Origin: Gelidibacter salicanalis
Lineage (GTDB): Bacteria > Bacteroidota > Bacteroidia > Flavobacteriales > Flavobacteriaceae
Length of the DNA stretch: 64,000 bases
NCBI RefSeq assembly: GCF_016469035.1
Contig: NZ_JAEHJZ010000042.1
Span: forward strand, 1-64,000
Reading direction: 5' to 3'
The notes under the pieces were generated by a model. That model did no database searches. It was not told the origin of the DNA and saw only the letters and a program-made list of their open reading frames with translations. Positions 16,972 through 26,016 of this stretch are shown piece by piece. The position numbers were made by a program, and so were the translations under genes. The stretch's first letter is position 1. Each line of letters starts with the position of its first letter.

Positions 16972-17298
16972 TTAAAATTCTGCAATTTTTTCTTGAATTT
17001 GATTTAATTTTTCTATGGTTAAATATTTTCTATTGCATGCAATAATCAATTGCGTTTCTAATTCGAACGAAGAGCCAAGAGCGATATCAATGAAATGGGA
17101 AAAAGATTTATCAGTTCTTGAAGAGCCTTCTGCTATATTACTTGGTATGGATATTGAACATCTACTAAGCTGAGATTTTAATCCAAATTTTTCGTCAGAT
17201 GAAAACTCTCCAATCACATCAAATACATCATTTACAATATCTAACCCCAAGGACCAAATCCTTAAATTTTTATAATTATGTCGATGCTTAGTAGTCAT
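16972..17298 (-). CDS. Four-helix bundle protein, copy 2, truncated by a nonsense change
   Basis: This is nearly identical to copy 1, with differences K12R and P32S, at least one silent change, and one base change at 16974 (A where copy 1 has G at 16242) that turns the CAA codon of EFQK into TAA. The product is therefore 108 residues and lacks the last 11, which probably form the end of the fourth helix. The core bundle and the PSNIAEGSSR turn remain, so it may still fold. The same upstream GA-rich units and start region are kept. The near identity shows a recent tandem duplication followed by early decay of this copy. Confidence 0.88.
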   Translation of the reverse strand: MTTKHRHNYKNLRIWSLGLDIVNDVFDVIGEFSSDEKFGLKSQLSRCSISIPSNIAEGSSRTDKSFSHFIDIALGSSFELETQLIIACNRKYLTIEKLNQIQEKIAEF

Positions 17299-17499
17299 TT
17301 TCTCCTATCTCTTTTCTATACTTATTTTAAGATGAAAGAAAAGAGAATAGAGAGTAGAGACTTTGTATTCTCGAAATCCTCGCATCCTAGTCTTTCTTTT
17401 GAATTTATGTTTTTTTTTTAGAAAAAAGAAAAGAGAGTAGAGAACAGAGACTTTTGATTCTCTAATTTCTCATGTCCTAGTCTTGCTTTTCGAATTTTC

Positions 17500-17837
17500 C
17501 TTTTGTTATGTTTTATTTCAAATTTAAAATGCAAGCAGTTATTCTCTTCTCTCTACTCCCTATCCAACATTCAATCCTACTTATAATTAAATAATCAAAC
17601 TAAGACCACCTCGTCTTCTGCTTCTCTACTGAAGCAGAATCCACTCCTCCTTTACGAGGAGGAGAATTTAAGAAGGTAGTTAAATATTAATATAAAGCAA
17701 CAACATAACGGTCAACGTCACCGTGCTTCACACTTCAACATTTCTCTTCTCTCTTCTCTCTTCTCTCTTCTCTCTATTCTATGTTCTATTTTCTCGATTC
17801 TTTGTACTTAATTCTTAATACTAACTACTCAATACCA
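17500..17837. other. Gap between the repeat cassette and hmgA
   Basis: No gene was seen. It contains the small inverted pair CTCCTCCTTTA/GAGGAGGAG near 17643-17663 (TCCTCC...GGAGGA hairpin) and a third TCTCTTC tract around 17741-17775 with about five units, just downstream of hmgA. The tract suggests the repeat family has spread beyond the two gene cassettes. Confidence 0.5.
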
Positions 17838-18992
17838 TCAAACCCACGACTTAAAATAATCCTCATCAGCAATTTTTAAAGCCTCTTCCGTTATTTTCAA
17901 GGGTTTAAACGTATCGACCATTACCGCCAATTCATCTGTTTTGGTTTTCCCGATACTGCGTTCTACGGCTCCCGGATGCGGTCCGTGGGGAATGCCTGCG
18001 GGATGCAAAGAAATATGCCCGGCATCCACATCATTACGGCTCATAAAATCGCCGTCCACATAATACAACACCTCATCACTATCAATATTACTGTGATTGT
18101 AAGGTGCTGGAATGCTCAACGGATGGTAATCATACAACCGCGGCACAAAACTACAGACCACGAACGCATCGGTTTCAAAGGTTTGATGGACTGGAGGCGG
18201 TTGGTGGATGCGTCCCGTAATTGGTTCAAAATCGTGGATTGAAAAGGCATACGGATAATTGTACCCATCATAACCCACCACATCAAAAGGATGTGAAGCA
18301 TAGACCATTTCAAAAATATCATTCTGTTTCTTAACCTTGATAAGAAAGTCGCCAGTTTCATTATGAGTTTCCAATTCTTGGGGGCGCCTTAAATCGCGTT
18401 CACAATACGGCGAATGCTCCAATAGTTGTCCAAACCAATTTCTGTAACGTTTTGGGGTGTAGATTGGTCGGCGCGACTCCACGATAAACAAGCGGTTATC
18501 TTCTGTATCAAAATCCATTTTATAGATGATACCTCTTGGCACGAGCAGATAATCGCCATATCTAAAATCGAGATTCCCGAGATGTGTACGCAGCTTTCCG
18601 CTGCCTTTATGGACGAATATCAATTCATCAGCATCGGTATTTTTATAGAAATAATCTTCAGTAGATTGTTTTGGTGCTGCTAAAATGATGCTGCAATCAG
18701 AATTGGTGAGTACCGTTTTACGGCTTTCCAAATAATCGTTTTCTGGTTTTACTTCAAATCCGCGGAAGCGATACGATTGCATATGATTCGCTTTGGCAAT
18801 TTTTGGCGCCACGTTATATTGCTTTCTAATTTCCTTAACCTGTGTTGGGCGCTGTTCATGATACGAATTGGTGTACATGCCATCAAAACCAACCGTTCCA
18901 AACAATTGTTCTGAATACAAGCTGCCATCCGGTTTTCGGAATTGCGTATGTCTTTTGGGAGGTATGTTCCCGAGTTTATGATAAAATGGCAT
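17838..18992 (-). CDS. hmgA: Homogentisate 1,2-dioxygenase
   Basis: HmgA opens the homogentisate ring to maleylacetoacetate, following HppD. The 384-residue cupin protein begins MPFYHKLGNIPPKRHTQFRK, the usual start for the shorter Bacteroidota form. Family features are GTVGFDGMYTNSYHEQRPTQ, RYGDYLLVPRGIIYKMDF, HDFEPITGRIHQPPPVHQTF and, at the iron site, ESRRPIYTPKRY, DSDEVLYYVDGDF and HPAGIPHGPHPGA with its clustered histidines. The ATG follows directly on a short leader containing GAGTTGT repeats. It lies upstream of hppD on the same strand, but the repeat cassette between them makes a single transcript doubtful. Fumarylacetoacetase is not in this window. Confidence 0.95.
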   Translation of the reverse strand: MPFYHKLGNIPPKRHTQFRKPDGSLYSEQLFGTVGFDGMYTNSYHEQRPTQVKEIRKQYNVAPKIAKANHMQSYRFRGFEVKPENDYLESRKTVLTNSDCSIILAAPKQSTEDYFYKNTDADELIFVHKGSGKLRTHLGNLDFRYGDYLLVPRGIIYKMDFDTEDNRLFIVESRRPIYTPKRYRNWFGQLLEHSPYCERDLRRPQELETHNETGDFLIKVKKQNDIFEMVYASHPFDVVGYDGYNYPYAFSIHDFEPITGRIHQPPPVHQTFETDAFVVCSFVPRLYDYHPLSIPAPYNHSNIDSDEVLYYVDGDFMSRNDVDAGHISLHPAGIPHGPHPGAVERSIGKTKTDELAVMVDTFKPLKITEEALKIADEDYFKSWV

Positions 18993-19426
18993 TTTTTTGA
19001 GTTATGAGTTGTGAGTTGTGAGTTCAGAATGTGTGTACTTCCCTTCGCTTGTCAATATTCAAAGTTTAGTGTTCAAAATATAAAATTATTTCAACTTCGA
19101 TTTCTCCCGATAGCGGGATTCAGCTCCCTCCCTCCACAAATGCTTCAAACAGGCATGCAAACTAAACAGTGATAAAAAGTTTAATTATAAAGATAGTGAA
19201 ATTGAGAAGATTAATTGTACTGAACCTAAAGGTTTCCTGCCTCTGTAGGCAAGAAATAGTGCGCGCTTATTCTGGATTCCTTTTGATAAGGAATTGAAGA
19301 TGTAGCAATAAACCGGTCCAGAACTGTGTGGTCATACTACAAATATAGAAAAAAAGATTTTGAGTCCCCGTATCTTTAATTTTGACAAATATTAATGAAC
19401 TAACGCGTATTTTGCCAAGGAGATCG
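18993..19426. other. Gap between hmgA and the patatin gene
   Basis: No gene was found. Near 19005-19025 there is a small tandem repeat of GAGTTGTGA. Near 19104-19118 lies CCCGATAGCGGGA, a half-copy of the palindrome after rpsI. Near 19231-19254 TTTC-TGCCT-CTGT-AGGCA-GAAA forms an imperfect palindrome of the kind dispersed in marine flavobacteria. The remainder is AT-rich. Confidence 0.5.
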
Positions 19427-21700
19427 CTAAAACCAAAACCCCAAATTAAACAACCAAATACTTTTGCCAAGCTCTGGAGTATAAGTGTACTTTGCTTCAA
19501 TTGGCCCTAAGAAGGTTTCCAATCCATATCCAATGGCATACCCTGAGTAGGGAGAGTTAAACCAATCTCCTGACTCAAAAATACCATAACCTATATTCGC
19601 AAAGTTAGCAGCCAACGTGATGTGATTCTTTTTGAAGATCTCATAATCCAGACTCAACGTGCTTTTAACAAAACTATCTCCAGTAAGCGCTACATAATCA
19701 TACCCATAGAAAGAAATAAAATTATTGATAAAATTGTTGCCATAACCTCCTAATGCATAATCGAGCGACTGCGTATTGGCATCTCCAATTTTAAAGCCGC
19801 CCTGGGTAAAGATATTGGCGGACAGTTTATCAGTAATTCTGAAGGCATAGCCAATATCCGCTTTAGTCATAGAGAACTTATTAAAGTCTGCATTAAAATG
19901 TGAGGCATGGAGAAAAAGGTGAAAGTCACCACTAAAATAAACACCGTTTTTCGGGTAATATTTATTGTCATATCGGTCCAGCCTAAGGGTTCCAAAAACC
20001 GATAAATAATCTGTGTTTTCAAAAAACTTCTTTTTATCCTGGCCATTAGAAACCACTGTTTCTGATTTTATTTTTAAACGTTTATGCTCGCCACCCAAAC
20101 TCAATGCAAAATCCTTTCTAAACAAGGTCTGAAAATAAATCTGGTTGGTTTGGTCTTCAAGTTCAATATCAATTTTATTTAGCCCTACCAAGGATTGCTC
20201 ATAATCATTTAAAAACAACTTGGCATTGACATTTCTATTAAACTGGTTAAACCTTGAACGCACCCCAATACTCCAATAAAATCCTTTGTCAATATAATAT
20301 TCGAAATTATAGCGGACTTGATCGCCCAAAATCAAATCCAGAGACACTACATCATCATCTAATAAGGCACGTTTTCTCGTAATATTTAATAACACCGCAC
20401 TTTTATAGAGATCATCATAATGCACCCCGAATTTTAAGAAATTGGTAATGTTGGTTTCTTCAACCGTAGCCGTTAAATTAAAAACGTTTGGCGTCTTGGT
20501 TTTTTGAAATTCAAAATAAAAGGTGGTAAAATTATTGGTGGCGACCAAATTATTTACCCCTTCATTAAAATCAGAATAACTTACTTTAGTGTCTTGCAAA
20601 AGCTTCAATTTTCCTAAAATATAGGCACGTGTATACCTGTTGTTCCCATGGATTTTTACTTGATTAATAGTAATGCTATCTTTAGAGATCAGATCTAACT
20701 CAACCTCTCTTGAGGTTTTATATTTTGGAAGCTTTTTTAAATCATCCACCTTCAATCTAGCCGCCTTGACACCATTTTCAATAATCCTTTTTCCTTCACT
20801 AAAGGATACTACTGTATAGTCTGTAATATCTGGTTTTATGTAGATATCTGTTTTTTCGGCTTTCTCAACCATATCACTAATAGTGCGATAGTTGTTAATT
20901 TGCAGCAAAATAGAAGGTGCGGAAATCAAGTCTTCCCGGCTGGCCAATCCATCTTGCACATCCACACCAATAATAATATCCATCCCTTTAGCTTTCAACT
21001 CTTCAATAGGATAATTATTGATCACACCGCCATCAATAAGCACTTGATCATTAATAATGACCGGTTGAAACAAAGAAGGAAAGGCGCCACTAGCGGTAAC
21101 GGTTTGGGCTAGGTTACCGTGATTTAAAATGATGGCTTTGCCAGTTTCGATATCAGTTGCCACACAAAAAAATGGAATGGGCAACTTTTCAAAATCAGTA
21201 ATGTCTGTAACGTGCAAAGTTAGTTTTGACAATAGGTTAAAGATGTTCTGACCTCGAGACAATGCCGAAGGCAACTTTAACTTAAAATTGGTAAACGGCA
21301 AGGTTACGGCGTACTTTTCAGAATTATCCCGCTCATAAAATGTTTTAGCTGATCTTGGTAAGTTATCACTAATAACATCATCAAAATTGAGCGATCTAAA
21401 AATAGAATCCAATTGCTTACCTGAATATCCTGAAGCATATAATGAACCTACAATGGCGCCCATACTCGTACCCGCTATATAGTCCACCTTAATGTTTAAG
21501 CTGTCAATGACCTTCAAAACACCAATATGGGCAAACCCTTTAGCGCCACCGCCACTCAACACCAACCCCACTTTTGGCTCTTTTTGATACTTTTGCAAAA
21601 TGTTGTCCTGTGCTTGCGTCAATATACCAATGCATAATAAAAGAAACGTGATGTGAAATTTAGTTTTCAAAGTGTGTATTTTCAACTTGCAAGCCTTCAT
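19427..21700 (-). CDS. Patatin-like phospholipase with POTRA and outer-membrane barrel (PlpD-like)
   Basis: The 757-residue protein has an N-terminal signal (FHITFLLLCIGILTQAQ, about 14-30). The patatin domain (about 40-240) has the oxyanion glycine stretch LVLSGGGAKGFAHIGVL, the nucleophile elbow GTSMG and the catalytic-dyad aspartate in LIDGGVINNYP. A POTRA-like segment follows (about 340-410, ITINQVKIHGNNRYTRAYIL), and then a 16-strand-type barrel ending in an aromatic (FNLGFWF). This is the type Vd arrangement, a lipase carried to the surface by its own barrel. In Bacteroidota the enzyme usually stays in the outer membrane. It lies 29 bases after uvrC on the same strand and probably shares its transcript. 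Confidence 0.9.
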   Translation of the reverse strand: MKACKLKIHTLKTKFHITFLLLCIGILTQAQDNILQKYQKEPKVGLVLSGGGAKGFAHIGVLKVIDSLNIKVDYIAGTSMGAIVGSLYASGYSGKQLDSIFRSLNFDDVISDNLPRSAKTFYERDNSEKYAVTLPFTNFKLKLPSALSRGQNIFNLLSKLTLHVTDITDFEKLPIPFFCVATDIETGKAIILNHGNLAQTVTASGAFPSLFQPVIINDQVLIDGGVINNYPIEELKAKGMDIIIGVDVQDGLASREDLISAPSILLQINNYRTISDMVEKAEKTDIYIKPDITDYTVVSFSEGKRIIENGVKAARLKVDDLKKLPKYKTSREVELDLISKDSITINQVKIHGNNRYTRAYILGKLKLLQDTKVSYSDFNEGVNNLVATNNFTTFYFEFQKTKTPNVFNLTATVEETNITNFLKFGVHYDDLYKSAVLLNITRKRALLDDDVVSLDLILGDQVRYNFEYYIDKGFYWSIGVRSRFNQFNRNVNAKLFLNDYEQSLVGLNKIDIELEDQTNQIYFQTLFRKDFALSLGGEHKRLKIKSETVVSNGQDKKKFFENTDYLSVFGTLRLDRYDNKYYPKNGVYFSGDFHLFLHASHFNADFNKFSMTKADIGYAFRITDKLSANIFTQGGFKIGDANTQSLDYALGGYGNNFINNFISFYGYDYVALTGDSFVKSTLSLDYEIFKKNHITLAANFANIGYGIFESGDWFNSPYSGYAIGYGLETFLGPIEAKYTYTPELGKSIWLFNLGFWF

Positions 21701-21729
21701 GACTTACAAAACGCAATTTTTATGCGCTT

Positions 21730-23520
21730 TTATTTTTTGTAATACTCAAGAATCTTTTTTGCTCTTGAGGCGCCTATTACGGGTGTTAACTCGTCAAAGG
21801 TAGCGTTACTGATCCGTTTAACCGTTTTAAAATGCGTCATTAAATCCACAATAGATTGTTCGCCAATACCTGAAATCAATTCCAGCTCAGTGGTCAACGC
21901 TCCTTTACTGCGGCGGTTGCGATGATGTTCAATCCCAAATCGATGGGCCTCATTACGCAGCTGCTGGATAACTTTTAAGGTTTCGCTTTTTTTGTCTAAA
22001 TACAGTGGAATCGGGTCATCTGGATAGAATAATTCCTCCAAACGTTTTGCTATGCCTATAATGGCAATCTTTCCTCTTAAGTTTAATAGGTCCAAACTTT
22101 TTAAGGCTGAAGATAACTGGCCTTTTCCGCCATCAATAATAATGAGTTGCGGCAATGGCTGCTCTTCTTCCAACAAACGTTTGTAGCGCCTGTACACTAC
22201 TTCTTCCATAGAAGCAAAATCGTCTGCACCCACAACGGTTTTAATATTGAAATGACGGTAGTCTTTTTTGCTTGGTTTACCATCCTTAAAAACCACACAA
22301 GCTGCAACAGGATTGGTGCCTTGGATATTGGAGTTGTCAAAACACTCAATATGCCGTGGTTCTTCACTGAGGCGTAAATCAATCTTCATTTGCGCCATGA
22401 TCCTATTGGCATGACGGTCTGGATCAATGATTTTGACTTGTTTAAAACGCTCCATCCGGTAATATTTTGCGTTGCGTTCTGACAGATCGAGAAGACGTTT
22501 TTTATCGCCCAATTTAGGAGTGCTGACTTTGACATCTTCACCCAAATCAACTTTAAAAGGAACATACACTTCCTTACTGGTAGAATGGAAACGCTGTCTT
22601 ATTTCTGTAATGGCAAGTTGCAAAAGCACCTCGTCAGTCTCATCCAACTTCTTTTTAATTTCTAAAGTATGGGATCGAATGATGGAACCGTAAGACAGTT
22701 GCAAAAAATTGACATATCCATACTCTTCATCAGAAACAATTGAAAACACATCAACATTGCTGATTTTTGGATTGACCACGGTAGATTTGGCCTGATAATT
22801 TTCGAGAATATCAATTTTTTCTTTAATGCGTTGGGCATCTTCAAACTCCATAGCATCAGCATGCTCCCTCATTTGATTTTTAAATTGCGATAAGGAATCT
22901 TTAAAATTCCCTTTTAAAATCTCTCTAATGGCTGCAATGTTCTGATGGTAATCTTCTGCTGACTGGTAACCTTCACACGGGCCTTTACAATTGCCCAAAT
23001 GGTATTCTAGACACACTTTAAACTTTCCTGCATCTATCTTATCCTGCGCCAAATCATAATTGCAGGTGCGCAACAAATACAATCCCTTGATTAAATCTAA
23101 CAGTGTTTTTACCGTTTTCATACTGGTATAAGGCCCGAAGTATTCAGACCCATCCTTAAAAACGCGTCGTGTGGAAAACACCCTTGGGAAACGTTCTTTT
23201 TTGATACAAATCCACGGATACGATTTATCATCTTTAAGTAGAACGTTATAACGGGGTTGGTAGGTTTTAATTAAATTATTTTCAAGGAGCAGCGCATCTG
23301 TCTCCGTTTCTACCACAATGTGTTTGATGGTCACAATTTTTTTTACCAGCACTCTTGTCTTACCATAATCATGGTTTTTGGTAAAATAAGAGCTGACCCG
23401 CTTCTTCAAATCCTTTGCCTTACCTACATACAAAATCTTATCATTGGCATCAAAATACTGATACACTCCAGGTTGATGCGGCAATGTTTGCAATTGGATT
23501 TCTAAAGTAGGCTTACTCAT
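21730..23520 (-). CDS. uvrC: Excinuclease ABC subunit C
   Basis: UvrC makes both incisions in UvrABC nucleotide excision repair. The 596-residue sequence shows the GIY-YIG domain (PHQPGVYQYFDANDKILYVG at about 14-33, then KAKDLKKRVSSYF), a CxxxxxxxC-type segment (CNYDLAQDKIDAGKFKVCLE), the UVR UvrB-binding motif (EFEDAQRIKEKIDILEN, about 220-236), the RNase H-like endonuclease domain (ECFDNSNIQGTNPVAACVVF and LIIIDGGKGQLSSAL) and C-terminal helix-hairpin-helices (LELISGIGEQSIVDLM). Length is standard. A TATCTTTG promoter box lies only four bases before the ATG, so the mRNA may be leaderless or nearly so. Confidence 0.96.
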   Translation of the reverse strand: MSKPTLEIQLQTLPHQPGVYQYFDANDKILYVGKAKDLKKRVSSYFTKNHDYGKTRVLVKKIVTIKHIVVETETDALLLENNLIKTYQPRYNVLLKDDKSYPWICIKKERFPRVFSTRRVFKDGSEYFGPYTSMKTVKTLLDLIKGLYLLRTCNYDLAQDKIDAGKFKVCLEYHLGNCKGPCEGYQSAEDYHQNIAAIREILKGNFKDSLSQFKNQMREHADAMEFEDAQRIKEKIDILENYQAKSTVVNPKISNVDVFSIVSDEEYGYVNFLQLSYGSIIRSHTLEIKKKLDETDEVLLQLAITEIRQRFHSTSKEVYVPFKVDLGEDVKVSTPKLGDKKRLLDLSERNAKYYRMERFKQVKIIDPDRHANRIMAQMKIDLRLSEEPRHIECFDNSNIQGTNPVAACVVFKDGKPSKKDYRHFNIKTVVGADDFASMEEVVYRRYKRLLEEEQPLPQLIIIDGGKGQLSSALKSLDLLNLRGKIAIIGIAKRLEELFYPDDPIPLYLDKKSETLKVIQQLRNEAHRFGIEHHRNRRSKGALTTELELISGIGEQSIVDLMTHFKTVKRISNATFDELTPVIGASRAKKILEYYKK

Positions 23521-23524
23521 AGTT

Positions 23525-23532
23525 CAAAGATA
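23525..23532 (-). promoter_or_regulatory. Candidate -7 box of uvrC, almost abutting the start codon
   Basis: Minus-strand TATCTTTG matches TAnnTTTG, but the uvrC ATG begins only four bases later. If this is the promoter in use, transcription would start at or next to the start codon. A TTTG -33 element was not seen at the usual spacing. Confidence 0.4.
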
Positions 23533-23658
23533 CTATATATATAAAAATATTTCATTGATTAATCAGGCTTCATGAGATGGTAATTTCAATAAAATTTGAA
23601 CGATTTAAGTCAACGTTTGTTTTTTTATTACCTTGCAAGCCTAATATAATTTCCCAAG

Positions 23659-24090
23659 ATGCCCAAAAAGATTATAGGCAGAATAGATAAGGCAGACTTC
23701 CCAACCCTTGATTTGTTTGATATTGACATTAAAATAGACACTGGCGCGTACACTTCATCCATCCATTGCCACAAGGTTTTAGTAGATGCTGAGACTGACG
23801 AATTAATCTGTTTGTTTTATGATGAAGGCCATCCGCATTACAATGGAAAAGAAATTAAATTTAAGGAATACACCTTTGCTAAAGTAAAAAGTAGTAATGG
23901 CGTGGTCCAAAAACGATACAAAGTAAAAACTCCCATAGTCTTATTCGACAAAAAATACAGTATTTCATTGACCTTAAGTACACGAGAAGATATGAAATAC
24001 CCCATTTTAATAGGTCGAAAATTTCTGACAAAAAAATTTATCGTTGATGTCACTCAAAAAGATGTATCTTTTAACAGCAAAAAAAAATAG
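23659..24090 (+). CDS. Retropepsin-like protease (RimB/COG4067-type, 'ATP-dependent zinc protease' family)
   Basis: This 143-residue protein belongs to the family annotated as putative ATP-dependent zinc protease, now regarded as retropepsin-like. The active-site signature is IDTGAYTSS (D27-T28-G29-A30), followed by SIHCHKV; the C-terminal flap/psi-loop region ILIGRKFLTKKFIVDV is the expected second half. It starts ATG (MPKKIIGRIDKADFP) and lies 70 bases before rimK on the same strand. Relatives sit beside rimK in many bacteria, and in Pseudomonas a comparable gene (rimB) affects RimK action. Its role here is therefore probably to cut or control the RimK-modified substrate. Zinc dependence is historical and not visible in the sequence. 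Confidence 0.85.
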   Translation: MPKKIIGRIDKADFPTLDLFDIDIKIDTGAYTSSIHCHKVLVDAETDELICLFYDEGHPHYNGKEIKFKEYTFAKVKSSNGVVQKRYKVKTPIVLFDKKYSISLTLSTREDMKYPILIGRKFLTKKFIVDVTQKDVSFNSKKK

Positions 24091-24160
24091 GTACTTTTAC
24101 ACCCCATTTTATAAAATTATTTTAATCCTTATAAACTAAAAATTAAAGCCATCAAGCTCA

Positions 24161-25033
24161 ATGAATATCATCGTACTATCCAGAAACCCTCATTTATATT
24201 CTACACAACGCCTAGTAGAGGCCGCAAAACAACGCAAACACACTTGCGAAGTTATAGATCCTTTAAAATGTGACATTATAATTGAAAAAAAGAATCCTGC
24301 CATTTTATATAAAGGGCGAGTTTTAGAAAATGTGGATGCCATCATTCCTCGTATTGGTTCTTCCGTAACATTTTATGGTACTGCCGTGGTACGTCAATTT
24401 GAAATGATGAAAGTCTTTTCAGTGGTTGAATCTCAGGCTTTAGTACGATCACGTGACAAATTAAGGAGTCTTCAGGTGCTATCTCGAGCAGGTTTAGGGA
24501 TGCCAAAAACAGTGTTTTCAAACTACACTAAAGATGCGTCTGAGGTGATCGCTTCTGTGGGCGGTGCGCCATTGGTAATTAAACTTTTAGAAGGAACCCA
24601 AGGTTTGGGAGTTGTATTGGCAGAAACCAATAATGCCGCAGAATCTGTTATTGAAGCGTTTCATGGGTTACAGGCCCGTGTTATCATTCAAGAGTTTATT
24701 AAAGAAGCAAAAGGCGCAGATATCAGGGCCTTCATTGTAGATGGTAATATTGTAGGCGCCATGAAACGCCAAGGTAAAGAAGGTGAATTTAGATCGAACC
24801 TTCACAGAGGCGGCAGCGCAGAAATCATACAACTTACGGATGAAGAGGAAAATGCTGCACTAAAAGCTGCAAAAGCACTCGGATTGGGTGTTTGTGGGGT
24901 GGATATGTTGCAATCATCTCGTGGGCCGTTAATCTTAGAAGTGAATTCTTCACCAGGACTAGAAGGTATTGAAGCAGCTACCAAAAAAGATATCGCAAAA
25001 AGTATTATAAGATATATTGAACGTAACGTTTAA
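24161..25033 (+). CDS. rimK: RimK-family ATP-grasp ligase (alpha-L-glutamate ligase)
   Basis: This ATP-grasp enzyme is predicted to add glutamate residues to a protein C-terminus (ribosomal protein S6 in E. coli). The 290 residues contain the N-terminal preATP-grasp domain ([36 protein letters not shown]) and the ATP-grasp core: [19 protein letters not shown] (P-loop-like), [20 protein letters not shown], then [13 protein letters not shown], and the magnesium-binding [14 protein letters not shown] near the C-terminus. All are complete. It is followed after eight bases by an aspartoacylase-like gene and preceded by the retropepsin gene, so the three form an apparent operon. The real substrate in this organism is not shown by the sequence. 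Confidence 0.93.
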   Translation: MNIIVLSRNPHLYSTQRLVEAAKQRKHTCEVIDPLKCDIIIEKKNPAILYKGRVLENVDAIIPRIGSSVTFYGTAVVRQFEMMKVFSVVESQALVRSRDKLRSLQVLSRAGLGMPKTVFSNYTKDASEVIASVGGAPLVIKLLEGTQGLGVVLAETNNAAESVIEAFHGLQARVIIQEFIKEAKGADIRAFIVDGNIVGAMKRQGKEGEFRSNLHRGGSAEIIQLTDEEENAALKAAKALGLGVCGVDMLQSSRGPLILEVNSSPGLEGIEAATKKDIAKSIIRYIERNV

Positions 25034-25041
25034 ACCCAATT

Positions 25042-26016
25042 ATGCCGGAAGACAGTAACCATACGATTACAATTTTAGGAGAAGAAATTGCATTAGGCGA
25101 ATCAAGAGAAATCAACTTCAACATCGCCAAACTCCATACCTCTACAAAAATTGAAATCCCAATTATTATTGAGCGTTCCAAAATCCCTGGCCCTACCATT
25201 TTATTTTCGGCAGGCATCCATGGCGATGAGATTAATGGAGTGGATATTGTAAGGCAATTGATTGCACGACGTATCAATCGTCCAAAACGCGGCACAATTA
25301 TTTGCATGCCCATCCTGAATATTTTTGGATTTTTAAACAGTAACCGTGCATTTCCTGACGGACGTGATCTTAACCGACAGTTTCCTGGCAGCTCCAATGG
25401 TTCTTTAGCCAGTAGGGTAGCGCATAGGTTAATGCATGAGATCATTCCGGATGTGGATTTGGTTGTGGATTTCCATACCGGTGGGGCAAGCAGATTTAAC
25501 GCTGCTCAAATACGTATTGTCAGAAACCATCCTGAGTTGGATACATTGGCACGTGTTTTTGGAGCTCCATTTGTTTTGTATTCCAATCATATTGCAAAAT
25601 CGTTTAGAAATGCCTGTTTTCAATTGGGGAAACCTATTTTGTTGTATGAAGGTGGAAAATCGTTTTATGTAGATAATAACATCTCAAAAGTTGGTGTGGA
25701 AGGCGTGAAACGTATTTTGGCACATTATGATATGCTACACCATCGTATTAAAGCGTCACCACCTAAAATGCCTACTGTTTTTATAGAAGAGAGTAAATGG
25801 ATTAGGGCGAAACAATCTGGTATGTTCAAATCGGCAGTGGCCGTCAATACCAAAGTAGAAATAGACGATGTTTTGGGCCAAATTACGGATCCCTATGGAA
25901 AAATTTACCACGAGGTAAAAGCGAGTATTGAAGGTTATGTAATTAATGTGAATGAAGCCTCATTGGTCTATCAGGGCGATGCGCTTTTTCATGTTACGAA
26001 GCTGGTAACCACATAA
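25042..26016 (+). CDS. Succinylglutamate desuccinylase/aspartoacylase-family metallo-hydrolase
   Basis: The 324-residue protein is a zinc carboxypeptidase-like deacylase. Zinc ligands H60 and E63 are in AGIHGDEINGVD and H145 in VVDFHTGGAS; the substrate-carboxylate arginine loop is DGRDLNRQFPG. The C-terminal beta-domain (VEIDDVLGQITDPYGKIYHE to the end) is the usual lid. Family members remove acyl groups from amino acids, but this subfamily is repeatedly linked to rimK. Deglutamylation, or processing of a RimK product, is then a reasonable inference. It is eight bases after rimK. No terminator with a clear T-run was seen downstream. Confidence 0.88.
   Translation: MPEDSNHTITILGEEIALGESREINFNIAKLHTSTKIEIPIIIERSKIPGPTILFSAGIHGDEINGVDIVRQLIARRINRPKRGTIICMPILNIFGFLNSNRAFPDGRDLNRQFPGSSNGSLASRVAHRLMHEIIPDVDLVVDFHTGGASRFNAAQIRIVRNHPELDTLARVFGAPFVLYSNHIAKSFRNACFQLGKPILLYEGGKSFYVDNNISKVGVEGVKRILAHYDMLHHRIKASPPKMPTVFIEESKWIRAKQSGMFKSAVAVNTKVEIDDVLGQITDPYGKIYHEVKASIEGYVINVNEASLVYQGDALFHVTKLVTT

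Larger units (their letters stand above)
15900..17500. repeat. Duplicated cassette region: GA-rich units and two four-helix-bundle genes
   Basis: A block of about 700 bases (GA-rich unit, four-helix-bundle gene, TC-rich microsatellite) is present twice in direct orientation, and a third partial copy of the GA-rich part begins near 17329. The period over the genes is 732 bases. The marker ACTTTGTATTCTCG recurs at 15941, 16621 and 17360. Inside each GA-rich part are two related subunits of about 85 bases, each an AGA/GAG purine tract followed by GAGACTTT, a short AT stretch and TCCTAGTCTT, giving six subunits in all. Purine tracts on one side and TCTCTTC tracts on the other are complementary and could form long stems. 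Confidence 0.85.

Noticed and set aside
15900-17500. Diversity-generating retroelement
   Set aside because: The four-helix-bundle proteins resemble Avd, but there is no reverse transcriptase and no template/variable repeat pair with adenine-biased differences.
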